IMG/VR virus record: IMGVR_UViG_3300031712_000131
Span: 1 to 31,751 of that record
Length of the DNA stretch: 31,751 bases
Source of the DNA: a virus
Direction: 5' to 3' (one strand)
How positions within the stretch are numbered: position 1 is the stretch's first letter; every line of letters begins with the position of its first letter. The notes under the pieces are model-generated. The model worked only from the letters and a program-made list of their open reading frames with translations, did no database searches and was not told the DNA's origin. Made by a program: the position numbers and the translations under genes. Shown here piece after piece: positions 5,998-14,148 of this stretch.

Positions 5998-7231
5998 CCG
6001 ATGGCTCTTCCTTCTCGATGCCTACGAAGTGGAATCCCTTATTAATAGCAGCTACGCAAGTCGTACCTGATCCACAATAAAGGTCTAGGACAGTCCCGTT
6101 GGTAGGGGTCGCCATAGTTACCAAGTACTCCATGAGCCGTACAGGTTTGACCGTATTGTGCTCGTTCTCTTCCCCCTCCTCAAGCCCGGCACTCTTCTCT
6201 CGGAGATTGGGTTTGGGGACGTAGAAGAATAGGGAATCAGGGTCAACATTCAGGAAGTACTTCGAAGCCCCACCAGCCTCAACCTTGTGCTGTTGATTGA
6301 GATGGTAGATCGGACACGAGGGGTGACACTCCCAAGTATCAATGGTCTCATCCTCTCGATGGACTGTTGTGTACTTGTGACCGGCACCGCCACCAAATGG
6401 CTTAGCTCCATCATCAAAGCGATTGATGGGCGGCATAGCCACTACCTGACTACCAACCTTCCGGCATAAGTCCGAATGAACGAAGATGACGTTCGGAGGG
6501 AGTCGACCCGAAGTCGAGACATCATTGGCTCCAGACAGGTCAGAAGAGTTCTTCCACGAGTTACCCATCTTGCCCCCGCGCGCCTTGATGGCGTCTACCC
6601 CCGCCTTGTGCTTGGCGAAGTCTGCTAGGGATGAGTGCTTGACCCTAGAAGCCTCGATGTTGATGACCCCAGTCCCAGTGACTTCAAGCTGCTTGAGCAG
6701 GGTCTGTTCAGCAATAGGTTTGCGGAAGACGAGTATTGGTTCCCAGTAAGGTTTAAGAGCCGTTCCGAACTCTTTCCATAGAACCGCTAGGTCGAGGAGG
6801 CCCGCCTTCTTGAACTCCTTACCGACATCAACATTCTTGGGCATCCCTTGAGCACGAAGCCACCGAAGGATTGGCGGCCCCATCTCAACCGGGATAGTGT
6901 CACGATTCGTGAACCCAGCGATCCGGATTCCAATTGAGAGGATGTCAATCGTCCGAGTCCCGGCGAACGAGAACAAGAACCCACCGGGCTTGACGACCCT
7001 AAGGCATTCCTTCCAGACCAGGACTGAGGGTAAGTCCCAATCCTTGTTCATGAACTCCCCTGTTACAAGGACCGCCCCATTCAGGTAAGCTAAGATCTCT
7101 TCCGGCGTTGGGTCACGCCCACCGAGCCCGTAAGGCGGATCTGTTACGACACTATCAAAGAAGTTGTCTGGGTAAGTACGGAGAACATCCAAACACTGAC
7201 CGTGGAGGATGACGTCTACAGGTTGAGTCAC
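5894..7231 (-). CDS. beta-class N4/N6 DNA methyltransferase
   Basis: A 445-residue SAM-dependent DNA methyltransferase of beta order. The catalytic motif TDPPYGLG is near residue 31, and the SAM-binding motif LDLYCGSGTT follows near residue 385 after HNTVKPVRLMEYL. DPPY fits N6-adenine or N4-cytosine transfer to exocyclic amines. No restriction partner is adjacent, so self-protection or regulation is likely. The GTG start lies 6 nt after the TAG of the sigma-like gene and in the same frame, so amber readthrough would fuse the two. The Shine-Dalgarno is weak. The 3' end overlaps the GIY-YIG gene. Confidence 0.93.
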   Translation of the reverse strand: MTQPVDVILHGQCLDVLRTYPDNFFDSVVTDPPYGLGGRDPTPEEILAYLNGAVLVTGEFMNKDWDLPSVLVWKECLRVVKPGGFLFSFAGTRTIDILSIGIRIAGFTNRDTIPVEMGPPILRWLRAQGMPKNVDVGKEFKKAGLLDLAVLWKEFGTALKPYWEPILVFRKPIAEQTLLKQLEVTGTGVINIEASRVKHSSLADFAKHKAGVDAIKARGGKMGNSWKNSSDLSGANDVSTSGRLPPNVIFVHSDLCRKVGSQVVAMPPINRFDDGAKPFGGGAGHKYTTVHREDETIDTWECHPSCPIYHLNQQHKVEAGGASKYFLNVDPDSLFFYVPKPNLREKSAGLEEGEENEHNTVKPVRLMEYLVTMATPTNGTVLDLYCGSGTTCVAAINKGFHFVGIEKEEPSVKTARLRVLAAQADRREFEDREVMAGAMYELESE

Positions 7232-7237
7232 GTCCGG

Positions 7238-8002
7238 CTATACACCAAAGTGGCGCTCAAGAACCCTCTTGATCACCCCTTCATACCGCCTCAACCCTTG
7301 CTGGGTCATTGCCTTGTCTTGTAGGCTAGGAAGTAACCTCTCCCGCGCAATCTCCTCTGTATTGTGACCTTCTAGCAGGAGCTGGAAGTACTCCACGATA
7401 TCAGGGAACGTCTCCGGGTTGACAGCGCGCTCTAGCTCCTTCAGTAGAGCTTCTTGCTCAGCCCTCGGGATCATGTCGCCTAGGCTATCCCATGAAGCTG
7501 GCTCGGTGACGAGATCTTCAATGTCACTGTGGGCGCGTAGCCTTTCTTTACGCATCAAACTGACTGCCTCACTCCTTACAGCTAAGTATGCATAATTCTC
7601 AGCGTAGGCGAGTGGCTTCCCCTTGAATTTACTCTCTAGGGTTGAGTCAGAGAAAAGCTTCATGAATACAAGAGATAGAGTCTCTTGAGACCGCTCGACC
7701 TTCATCGAGTCGGATTTGAACAATCGAAGGGCAAGGCCTAACGCCTTTTGGCCGAAATCTCGACCATACCCGTGCAATCTGTTGATATCCTTGATACTTT
7801 TAGGTACCATAGGTGGGGTGGGCATCCCCTCAACTCCGTAGAGGAGAAATAACCCGTAGATGGATTGACCAAAGACGGAGGCGTCGGACGCGAACCGGAT
7901 CTGGTGGAGCAAGTGCGCAACTCGAAGGCCCCAAGGCAACGAGCTGAATACTAGGCGCTTGAGTTCTAGGGAGGCTTTGATGAGACGAGTTCGAGCTGTC
8001 AC
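7238..8002 (-). CDS. sigma-70-family-like protein
   Basis: A 254-residue protein with ECF-sigma-like layout: a region-2-like segment (QETLSLVFMKLF ... YAENYAYLAVRSEAVSLMRKERLR) around residues 110-170 and a region-4-like C-terminus (EYFQLLLEGHNTEEIARE ... GVIKRVLERHFG). I chose GTG 8002 because AGGGGG lies 6 nt upstream; the longer TTG frame from 8032 overlaps the upstream stop. It follows the first sigma-like gene in the same operon. It stops at TAG in frame with the methyltransferase. It may direct RNA polymerase to phage promoters, but could instead be a recombination or anti-sigma variant of the fold. Confidence 0.6.
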   Translation of the reverse strand: MTARTRLIKASLELKRLVFSSLPWGLRVAHLLHQIRFASDASVFGQSIYGLFLLYGVEGMPTPPMVPKSIKDINRLHGYGRDFGQKALGLALRLFKSDSMKVERSQETLSLVFMKLFSDSTLESKFKGKPLAYAENYAYLAVRSEAVSLMRKERLRAHSDIEDLVTEPASWDSLGDMIPRAEQEALLKELERAVNPETFPDIVEYFQLLLEGHNTEEIARERLLPSLQDKAMTQQGLRRYEGVIKRVLERHFGV

Positions 8003-8028
8003 ATCAGACCCCCTGAACAAGAGGATTC

Positions 8029-9138
8029 TCAAGTCCCGAGTGAGAGGGTCTTGAGTCCACGTTTGGGCAGCCCAAGACGCACAACAATCTCTTCAGGGGA
8101 GCACCCCTTCGCTAGCAAGATGATGACGTCTTCGTGGGTTTTCGTCATCACATCCGAGTTGTTATCCACAAGGATCTTTACAGCCTCATGCAACTCGGAC
8201 AGTGTGTCTTGAGTCGAGGTGTTTGACACGAGGGTGTCTTCCCATGACCGACCCGTCTCAGGGTCTGTCCCTGGGAAGTGCTCCTTGTACCGTCGAGACC
8301 GAGTCCGACACCAGTTGGCGTAGATGTTGTGAACCGCGCGAGCAAGATACAGTTTGAAGAACGGTTTTGACTTGATCTTCCTAGGACAGATGGCCTTGTT
8401 ATTACGCTTGCCTCTAGCTTCCCGCTCCAACCGGAACCGTTCAATATCCTCTCGAGAGTAAAGCGCCTTCTTTGAAGCCCACGTACCCTCAATGGGTACT
8501 GGGGCCCACTCAGACTTGGAACGTACCACTGGAGGACTGATCTGGCGCAAGCAGATGAAGCAAGTGGTCTTGTACCGGTCGGCTTCATCCATACCCCTTC
8601 GGAAGGCAACGCTAGGGTCCTTCACGGCGTACCAGAAGGTCTTCTGCTTCGAGGTCAGGCCAAGCGATGCCAGCATTCTCTTGAACCAGTTAGTCCTCAA
8701 CGGATCACTCTTGTACCGGTTGAAAGCCTTGCCAAACTCAACCATGTTCCTACCGCAACAGTGGCAGGTGCCGTGATCCCGTCGAAGGAGTTTGCCCTTA
8801 GTGTCTTTTGACACACTTCGAATGCGGTCGAGATGGCGATCCTCACCAATAAGGTGACGGTGAACGGCGCGCTTCAGTGATCCCCACTCTATATCTAGAT
8901 AAGCACACGCTTCGAGCGCGGTCATCTTCTTAGGGAGGGAGCTTGAGTCATTGTACTTCTGAATGACGTCAACTTCGACCAACTTCATCCATACGTGCTG
9001 GAGAAGGTCCTCGAAATTAGCTTGAACACGATTGTACCGTGTGACTAACCTCGTAACAAATGGTGAGTAGGTGTCATATAACACAGTAAAGTTTGAGGGT
9101 ATGAAATCATCAGGTAAATTTCCTACTAAATTAGCCAC
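8029..9138 (-). CDS. sigma-factor-like protein with a zinc-domain insertion
   Basis: A 369-residue protein from GTG 9138 (AGGG 5 nt upstream). The N-terminus (FTVLYDTYSPFVTRLVTRYN, then NFEDLLQHVWMKLVE) matches sigma region 2.1-2.2. The continuation (FKLYLARAVHNIYANWCRTR, 2.3-2.4-like) appears only after about 190 extra residues. That insert carries a HNH/zinc-ribbon-like start (LLRRDHGTCHCCGR) and a second pair CFIC. A region-4-like helix-turn-helix (LAKGCSPEEIVVRLGLP) is at the C-terminus, which ends abruptly. It stops 26 nt before the start of the second sigma-like gene. Probably a phage transcription factor; the insert's role is unknown. Confidence 0.62.
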   Translation of the reverse strand: MANLVGNLPDDFIPSNFTVLYDTYSPFVTRLVTRYNRVQANFEDLLQHVWMKLVEVDVIQKYNDSSSLPKKMTALEACAYLDIEWGSLKRAVHRHLIGEDRHLDRIRSVSKDTKGKLLRRDHGTCHCCGRNMVEFGKAFNRYKSDPLRTNWFKRMLASLGLTSKQKTFWYAVKDPSVAFRRGMDEADRYKTTCFICLRQISPPVVRSKSEWAPVPIEGTWASKKALYSREDIERFRLEREARGKRNNKAICPRKIKSKPFFKLYLARAVHNIYANWCRTRSRRYKEHFPGTDPETGRSWEDTLVSNTSTQDTLSELHEAVKILVDNNSDVMTKTHEDVIILLAKGCSPEEIVVRLGLPKRGLKTLSLGT

Positions 9139-9207
9139 AGTTTCCCTTTTTAAGGTCAAAGCACCAAACTCTACCTACTAGTGTGATTCTCTACCTATGT
9201 CGGACTC

Positions 9208-9213
9208 GGTGTA
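9208..9213 (+). promoter_or_regulatory. GGTGTA motif upstream of gene at 9267
   Basis: GGTGTA 53 nt before the ATG at 9267, in the divergent gap between the sigma-like operon and this gene. Confidence 0.35.
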
Positions 9214-9266
9214 TTATCTCAGTGGACTTGTTGTTGTCAACTTCAAATAAGGCTGTGAACGAATCA

Positions 9267-9923
9267 ATGGTTAATAGTAGTCGCAAGAGGTCTACCTCTA
9301 GAGGAGGGGTACGCAAACATCTCTCACCATCTGAGCCACTAAGTCTAAGCAACGATCCTGATCTGCCTGATGACTCTGAGGATACTAGTACTATCATCTC
9401 AGAGATGGCTGCACAGAAGGCTGTTTTTGACGCGGCTTTTTCTGATACACCGAATAGAGAGAGGGTTACGACTTATTCTGAAAAGACTTTGAGGTTACTT
9501 CCTGTCAGCCCCGACAAGTTCGAAACAAGGCTGTTGATATTCTGCTTGAACTACTGCTTAGATGTCGTGCGCAGCGATCTAATCCCTACGAAAACAAAGG
9601 GGAGACGTTGGTCTCGGAAGACCTTTGAGGCCCTATCCATAGGCTGGATGAGGTGGATGACGGATCGAAGCGATGATGGAGTTCTGTTCTACATATCTAA
9701 CATGCACAACGATGAGCCAAGAGACGAAGACAAGTCTTTTGACACACTAATTTTGAACTTCTGGTCTAAAGCTATTGAACTATTGGTACTGAATCGGCCC
9801 ACTGAGGCCAAGAAGTTCTTCGATAGGGCGAATGAAGTTGGAGCTCAAATTGGAACCAGTATCAATCCGTCCATCTGTTGGACTTACGCTACGAGCTTCT
9901 ACATGTTGAGGGGTACGAGGTAG
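9267..9923 (+). CDS. hypothetical protein
   Basis: A 218-residue protein I do not recognise. The first 60 residues are Ser/Asp-rich and probably disordered (SRKRSTSRGG; DLPDDSEDTST), followed by a helical domain with several aromatic and basic stretches (RRWSRKTFEALSIGWMRWM). ATG 9267 is preferred over the upstream GTG at 9183 because the extra 28 residues look unstructured, and AAGG lies about 15 nt upstream. Stop TAG. Divergent from the sigma-like operon. Confidence 0.6.
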   Translation: MVNSSRKRSTSRGGVRKHLSPSEPLSLSNDPDLPDDSEDTSTIISEMAAQKAVFDAAFSDTPNRERVTTYSEKTLRLLPVSPDKFETRLLIFCLNYCLDVVRSDLIPTKTKGRRWSRKTFEALSIGWMRWMTDRSDDGVLFYISNMHNDEPRDEDKSFDTLILNFWSKAIELLVLNRPTEAKKFFDRANEVGAQIGTSINPSICWTYATSFYMLRGTR

Positions 9924-10321
9924 TGGGGTTGCTTCTATATGGGTTGAGGTATCGGTTATCTTGTTCTCACTGAGAGTATTTGAAGTTACGGTTATTGTGG
10001 TTGAAGTTGCTATCAGTATTCGAATTGAATGTGGAATTTGAGTCCTCAGCTTCACCACTAATTACTTCTCTCGTAGAGAGAGAAGTAATCATAGAGATAA
10101 TGATCGATCCCAATGAAGAAGTAGACCTTGGATCAGATGATCCGCGGAGCGACTTCAACAGTGTTAGATCGGTCATTCGTTCTAATCTCTATTCGGGGTA
10201 CTAATCAAAGCGGACTGAGGGAGAACATCTCGCAGCCGCTCTTACAGAGGGATTATTCTTCGAGTCCAAATAGCTCTCTCGAAGAACAGAGCCCAATGAA
10301 ACCAGATACGGAGACACTTCG
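9924..10321 (+). other. 398-nt gap with short frames and a hairpin
   Basis: No convincing gene. The first part is GT-rich with GTTGAAGTTG-like repeats. A 34-codon frame from an ATG near 10101 (acidic, IDPNEEVDLGSDD) could be a small protein, but has no good start signal. Short overlapping frames at 9980-10204 and 10128-10325 begin at TTG and look spurious. May be a decayed gene. Confidence 0.35.
10061..10089. repeat. 12-bp perfect hairpin
   Basis: ATTACTTCTCTC (10061-10072) and its exact reverse complement (10078-10089) flank a 5-nt loop. No T-run follows on either strand, so it is more likely an operator or RNA-processing hairpin than a terminator. Confidence 0.6.
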
Positions 10322-10549
10322 ATGAGAAGTGATGGCCAATTCCGTACTGAGGCATTTATTGATTTTCGTGGAGGTCTCTGTAGAGCTGCACAGAGTTCCG
10401 CGTACCCTTTGGTAAGGGTCAAGGATCAGGGAACCTTCCTCTACGGCCATGTGAGGGTCTCGTCTTATACACCCTCCAAGATCCCAGTGTCTAGATCATT
10501 TTTCTGGTGTATCGATCTTAGTGTTACTTCTGAGGTAAGTCGAACATGA
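10322..10549 (+). CDS. small hypothetical protein
   Basis: A 75-residue frame with GGAG 8 nt before the ATG. Its TGA overlaps the next ATG as ATGA, which supports real translation. The sequence (TEAFIDFRGGLCRAAQ..TFLYGHVRVSS) resembles nothing I know. Confidence 0.5.
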   Translation: MRSDGQFRTEAFIDFRGGLCRAAQSSAYPLVRVKDQGTFLYGHVRVSSYTPSKIPVSRSFFWCIDLSVTSEVSRT

Positions 10550-10863
10550 ACCGAGCAAGCATCGTTAAATTCAGCGATATGAAGCAGTCACCTGAGGTGC
10601 GCATGGATCTTCCTGAGCCAATACCAATCGGCAGTAAGATTAAGATCGCATTCACACTGAGTCGAGTGAACCGGGGGCGCACCGAAGAGCTAAAAGTGAA
10701 CGGTGAGTTCCAAGTCACCTCAGTAGTTTCTGATCTTACACGTGGAACTACCAAGCAGGTAGTAACAGTTTCCTCAATTGGACTTGCCCCAGCATGGGTG
10801 GCAGTCAAGTCTACCCCTAAGAAGCTAGCTCCAACCCATTGCGGACCCACCAAGGTGCTATGA
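10546..10863 (+). CDS. small hypothetical protein, beta-rich
   Basis: A 105-residue protein with repeated beta-strand-like segments (SKIKIAFTLSRVNRGRTEELKVNGEF and following). It sits between two ATGA overlaps, with GAGG 10 nt before the ATG. A GGTGTA copy lies about 33 nt upstream, inside the preceding gene. It could be a small virion or OB-fold-like protein, but no family can be named. Confidence 0.6.
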   Translation: MNRASIVKFSDMKQSPEVRMDLPEPIPIGSKIKIAFTLSRVNRGRTEELKVNGEFQVTSVVSDLTRGTTKQVVTVSSIGLAPAWVAVKSTPKKLAPTHCGPTKVL

Positions 10864-11156
10864 GCGACACCCCTAGCTTCGCCACCGGTACCGAGAAGCT
10901 GCCACGTTCAGTCTACTTCAGGAATCACAGCCTTCTCATTTGCCGAGGTACGCCATCCGAGATGGTCTTGGAAATGGTATCCAGAGACCCCCCGTTGACC
11001 GTACGAGAGTCTTTGGAGTACCTCGTGAGGCATATAGCCGCGACGCGCAACTTCACCATAGAGCTACCCTGGCAAGCCACTGACGAGATCCTCTGCAACC
11101 TCTTCATCAAGGTCTTGCTCGAGGCTGGCATCGTCGAACCAACCCCACTGTCCTAA
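10860..11156 (+). CDS. small hypothetical protein
   Basis: A 98-residue protein. ATG 10860 overlaps the preceding TGA (ATGA) and AAGG lies 5 nt upstream, so it is preferred over the longer frame from 10839. The helical C-terminal half (RESLEYLVRHIAATRNFTIE) could mediate protein contacts. No family recognised. Last of a three-gene translationally coupled set. Confidence 0.6.
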   Translation: MSDTPSFATGTEKLPRSVYFRNHSLLICRGTPSEMVLEMVSRDPPLTVRESLEYLVRHIAATRNFTIELPWQATDEILCNLFIKVLLEAGIVEPTPLS

Positions 11157-11216
11157 CAATCAACCAGATGTTTGTAACTGGGTCTCTTAAATGCCGGTTA
11201 CACACCCCATTAAATC

Positions 11217-11222
11217 GGTGTA
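11217..11222 (+). promoter_or_regulatory. GGTGTA start-proximal motif
   Basis: GGTGTA exactly 10 nt before the ATG at 11233, the start that also gives the expected dCTP deaminase length. No Shine-Dalgarno. Confidence 0.5.
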
Positions 11223-11232
11223 CTTGAATCCT

Positions 11233-11787
11233 ATGCAACAAGGTATTCTGTCGGGGAAAGAGATTGAAATGGAGACTCATCTCGGTGAGATCGACATAAG
11301 TCCGTTCGAGGTTTCTCAATTAAACCCAGCCTCCTATGACCTCACACTTGGCGATGGAATCACAGTGTACAATAAGGTCTGGAAGAGCGGTAGTTACTTG
11401 GACCCCAAGGTGGACAACCCAACGAACTCCTTCAAGATGGGTCCTGAGGGGTTCATACTCAAACCTGGCATCGGATACCTGATGCACACTAGAGAGAGTG
11501 TCGGAACCAACAAGTATGTCCCAGCAATTGACGGTAAGTCAAGCATAGGACGGCTATTTGTGCTGGTTCATGTAACCGCCGGTCTCGGGGACCCTGGTTT
11601 CTATGGTCAGTACACACTCGAAGTACTAGCCACCTATCCTATCAGGTTATACCCAGGGATGAGAATCTGTCAAATACGATTTTTCACCATTCGTGGTGAA
11701 GTTGATCTTTACAAGGGGCATTATCAAGGTGATAATGCCAAAGGCGCGGTAGCGTCACGTGCTTACGAACAGTTTGGTGACAAATGA
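11233..11787 (+). CDS. dcd: dCTP deaminase family protein
   Basis: A 184-residue trimeric-fold nucleotide enzyme. NPASYDLTLGD, DGKSSIGR, the HVTAGLGDPGFYGQYTLEV block with its catalytic Glu, and the late YQG/GAVASR segment are those of dCTP deaminase, which makes dUTP for thymidylate synthesis. The related dUTPases lack the TLE order seen here, but a bifunctional enzyme cannot be excluded. The family normally begins near MQQGILSGKEI, so I chose ATG 11233; the longer frame from 11191 adds 14 residues. Its TGA overlaps the peptide deformylase ATG (ATGA). Confidence 0.93.
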   Translation: MQQGILSGKEIEMETHLGEIDISPFEVSQLNPASYDLTLGDGITVYNKVWKSGSYLDPKVDNPTNSFKMGPEGFILKPGIGYLMHTRESVGTNKYVPAIDGKSSIGRLFVLVHVTAGLGDPGFYGQYTLEVLATYPIRLYPGMRICQIRFFTIRGEVDLYKGHYQGDNAKGAVASRAYEQFGDK

Positions 11788-12434
11788 TACGAGATCACAT
11801 AGCCATTGCCTACTCAAATGCTCTAGAACAGGAATCTGCTAAAGGATCTGAGGAGATCACCGGAATTAGCCCGCTGAAGATGGTCTACTACCCTAGCGAT
11901 ATCCTCAATCAGGTCTGTGTTCCCGTAGAAGAGGTCACTGAGGAGATCAAGCAGCTGGCGCGAGACATGCTCTTGACCATGATGTTAGAGGGTGGGGTAG
12001 GTCTAGCGGCCCCCCAGGTTGGGAAGAGCATCCGAATGTTCGTGGTCGACGTCCGGTGGCCAGAGGACTTGGAACGTTCTGACCCTCATATCTTCATCAA
12101 CCCAGAGTTGGTCCTACCCGAAGGAAAAGAACCGGTCATGAGCCGGGAGGGCTGTCTGTCCTTCCCCGGTGGTAGCGCAAAGATGCCTCGCTACGAGACC
12201 ATCAAGGTGAAGTACTTAGATGGTGAGGGATTCCCCACTGAAATCGAGGCTGAGGACTTCTTTGCCAAAGCGATTCAACACGAGATGGATCACTTGGACG
12301 GTAAGACCATTCAGGGGGCGATATCAACCCTCGACATGATGACGGTTCGGAAGAACATTCTGGCCAAGTCTAGACAACACAAGCGAGAGGCTAAACCTCA
12401 TCATCACCAGAAAAACGGGCGCAAACATTTCTAA
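11784..12434 (+). CDS. def: peptide deformylase
   Basis: A 216-residue peptide deformylase, which removes the N-formyl group from nascent proteins. All three motifs are present: GVGLAAPQVG (71-80), EGCLS (122-126, Cys124 binds metal) and QHEMDHLDG (His166, Glu167, His170). A 35-residue N-terminal extension and a His/Lys-rich tail (KPHHHQKNGRKH) are additions to the core. Coupled to dcd by ATGA. Phage deformylases probably speed maturation of virus proteins or of photosystem/host proteins; here an initiator-like tRNA and Pth2 are also present. The 3' end overlaps the convergent gene by 44 nt. Confidence 0.97.
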   Translation: MIRDHIAIAYSNALEQESAKGSEEITGISPLKMVYYPSDILNQVCVPVEEVTEEIKQLARDMLLTMMLEGGVGLAAPQVGKSIRMFVVDVRWPEDLERSDPHIFINPELVLPEGKEPVMSREGCLSFPGGSAKMPRYETIKVKYLDGEGFPTEIEAEDFFAKAIQHEMDHLDGKTIQGAISTLDMMTVRKNILAKSRQHKREAKPHHHQKNGRKHF

Positions 12435-12654
12435 CTAGTTGGTGCTCTGCAGCTACCACAGGGTCCTTGTGCTCATGCCAGATCTTGTAGAGCCCCATCA
12501 CCTTGTTTTGCTTCCGTCCCTTGGGGATCGGTTCAATCTCAATGGTTGGGTTTCCGTGCTTGTCTTGCCCGAATGAGACAACGCGACCACGGTGGTTTTT
12601 CCATCGGCCATAGAGAATAACATCTCCAAGGTTGAAGTACGCACTGAGCTTCAT
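12391..12654 (-). CDS. small hypothetical protein, KOW/SH3-like
   Basis: An 87-residue protein. FNLGDVILYGRWKNHRGRVV reads like a small beta-barrel (KOW/SH3-like) that could bind nucleic acid, followed by IEIEPIPKGRKQNKVMGLYKIW. The start ATG 12654 follows GGTAGTAACCA. It overlaps the peptide deformylase end by 44 nt, convergent. Stop TAG. I recall similar small phage proteins, but without a known function. Confidence 0.65.
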   Translation of the reverse strand: MKLSAYFNLGDVILYGRWKNHRGRVVSFGQDKHGNPTIEIEPIPKGRKQNKVMGLYKIWHEHKDPVVAAEHQLVRNVCARFSGDDEV

Positions 12655-12741
12655 TGGTTACTACCATAGCTAGTACGTCAAAACTTTATTGGGAGTCCTG
12701 AGGTATGGGCGCTGATAGAGCACTCATACGGCAGTCATGGT

Positions 12742-14148
12742 ATGGCTGCGTCTCCGCACGTTCTAGTTCAAGATGGCACTGGTCCGCTAATCAACCCTGA
12801 TCACACAGGAGATCCGAACTACCCAGCTGGAGTAAACGTCACTCCAGGCAACACGATATCCATCACGCTAGTAAGTGCTGATAGCGTTGGGCAGTGGACT
12901 CTCAGGGTAGTAGGTACTGATGAGGATACTGTTGTCCCAGTCCTCGCTAACGTAGACCCCATAACAGGTATCGTCTCGACCCCCGGTAGCACGGTAACCT
13001 TCACGGTTCCTGCAGGGGTAGCTGGTCGAGCCTACATCTTCCAGTCCATAGCCAACAACGGGGGTCCGGCATACACGACGACGTTTGGGATCTATACCCT
13101 GACAGCTAGCTCATTTCGTGTAGGCGCCCTAGGAGAACGCTTCGAGAATGATCCGGTCTTTGGTTGGGCTAGGACCCTCAATCAATTCATCAAGCGTGGC
13201 GGGGGTGGTGGCGGCTCGAGTGTAGAGGCGTTTATTGATGGGGGTTCGATTGGAAATTTCACAAAGCTCAATATTACTGGTACTACTACCTTCAACACCC
13301 CAACCCTGACTTCAAGTGAGCTCAACCTACCTATAAGCCCGGCAGGGACTTGGTCTGCAGTTGGTAACACGGGGACTGATGAACTACAACCCAGTGAGAT
13401 CTTTCCATACCAAAACTTTGGGCTTTTCTTTGACGCTTCACTTGGTTCAGGTAACCCACTTGGGATAATGACCGATAGGATGACGGTCAAAGCAGTCTCC
13501 TTAGTTGCCTCCCCTGATCCAGGTAATCCATCACACTTTGATGGGGTAACTCTTAGTAACGCTGATCTAGTGTTACTATCTAGAGGGTCGTTAGGGTCAA
13601 ACACTATTTACTGGTATATTGGTGGTAGTTTAGTACCTTACCCATTTATTCCCTGGATGACTACAGGGTTTCAGGTTTATGTTAGAGAAGGTAGCGTTTA
13701 TGCTGGAAAAACGTTTAGGCAGACAGCTGTAGCGGATCCAGCACCCGTAGCTTCTTTCCATAACCAGGTTTGGAAGTGTGAACTTGGTCCTGATATCGCG
13801 CCACCACTCACCACCTATAATGGTACTGGCGGCGGGGTAACCTGGCATATTATCGACACTATTGTAGGTCCACCAGCAGATGGATACGACTTGCTTGTAG
13901 TAACTGACAACATTGCTACTAATACAGGTACTGGGGATAACCTCCAGAGGGAGCGTGGGGTGGTCACCTATCACCGCGCCGGAGGAACCCTATCTCTGTC
14001 TGATGATAGTCGATCTCTTACCTCAGCCACCTACTTCAGACAGGTGATTAATGGGAACTCGGTGCAACTCCAGGTGGGTCAGCAAGCATCCGGTAATCAC
14101 TACAGCTTTAGGGTTCGAGCTTGGTTCGAGTACGTGAGGGCACTCTAA
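12742..14148 (+). CDS. virion-type structural protein (tail fibre or decoration)
   Basis: A 468-residue protein rich in Gly, Thr, Ser and Val with a low charge, like phage fibre or decoration proteins. The first about 120 residues form an Ig-like beta domain (NTISITLVSADSVGQWTLRV; STVTFTVPAGVAGRAYIF). A helix (GWARTLNQFIKR) then a six-glycine hinge precede a beta-rich region to the C-terminus (YSFRVRAWFEYVRAL). No lytic or glycosidase motif is seen. The Shine-Dalgarno is weak. Its TAA overlaps the next ATG (TAATG), so it is co-translated with the propeller protein and probably joins the same structure. Confidence 0.7.
   Translation: MAASPHVLVQDGTGPLINPDHTGDPNYPAGVNVTPGNTISITLVSADSVGQWTLRVVGTDEDTVVPVLANVDPITGIVSTPGSTVTFTVPAGVAGRAYIFQSIANNGGPAYTTTFGIYTLTASSFRVGALGERFENDPVFGWARTLNQFIKRGGGGGGSSVEAFIDGGSIGNFTKLNITGTTTFNTPTLTSSELNLPISPAGTWSAVGNTGTDELQPSEIFPYQNFGLFFDASLGSGNPLGIMTDRMTVKAVSLVASPDPGNPSHFDGVTLSNADLVLLSRGSLGSNTIYWYIGGSLVPYPFIPWMTTGFQVYVREGSVYAGKTFRQTAVADPAPVASFHNQVWKCELGPDIAPPLTTYNGTGGGVTWHIIDTIVGPPADGYDLLVVTDNIATNTGTGDNLQRERGVVTYHRAGGTLSLSDDSRSLTSATYFRQVINGNSVQLQVGQQASGNHYSFRVRAWFEYVRAL

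Noticed and set aside
7238-9138. The two sigma-like genes as one frameshifted gene
   Set aside because: The second has its own strong AGGGGG and GTG start, and both carry separate region-2-like and region-4-like segments.
13182-13974. Long minus-strand frames opposite the virion-type protein
   Set aside because: Antisense shadows of a Gly/Thr-rich gene; no start signals and no matching neighbours on that strand.
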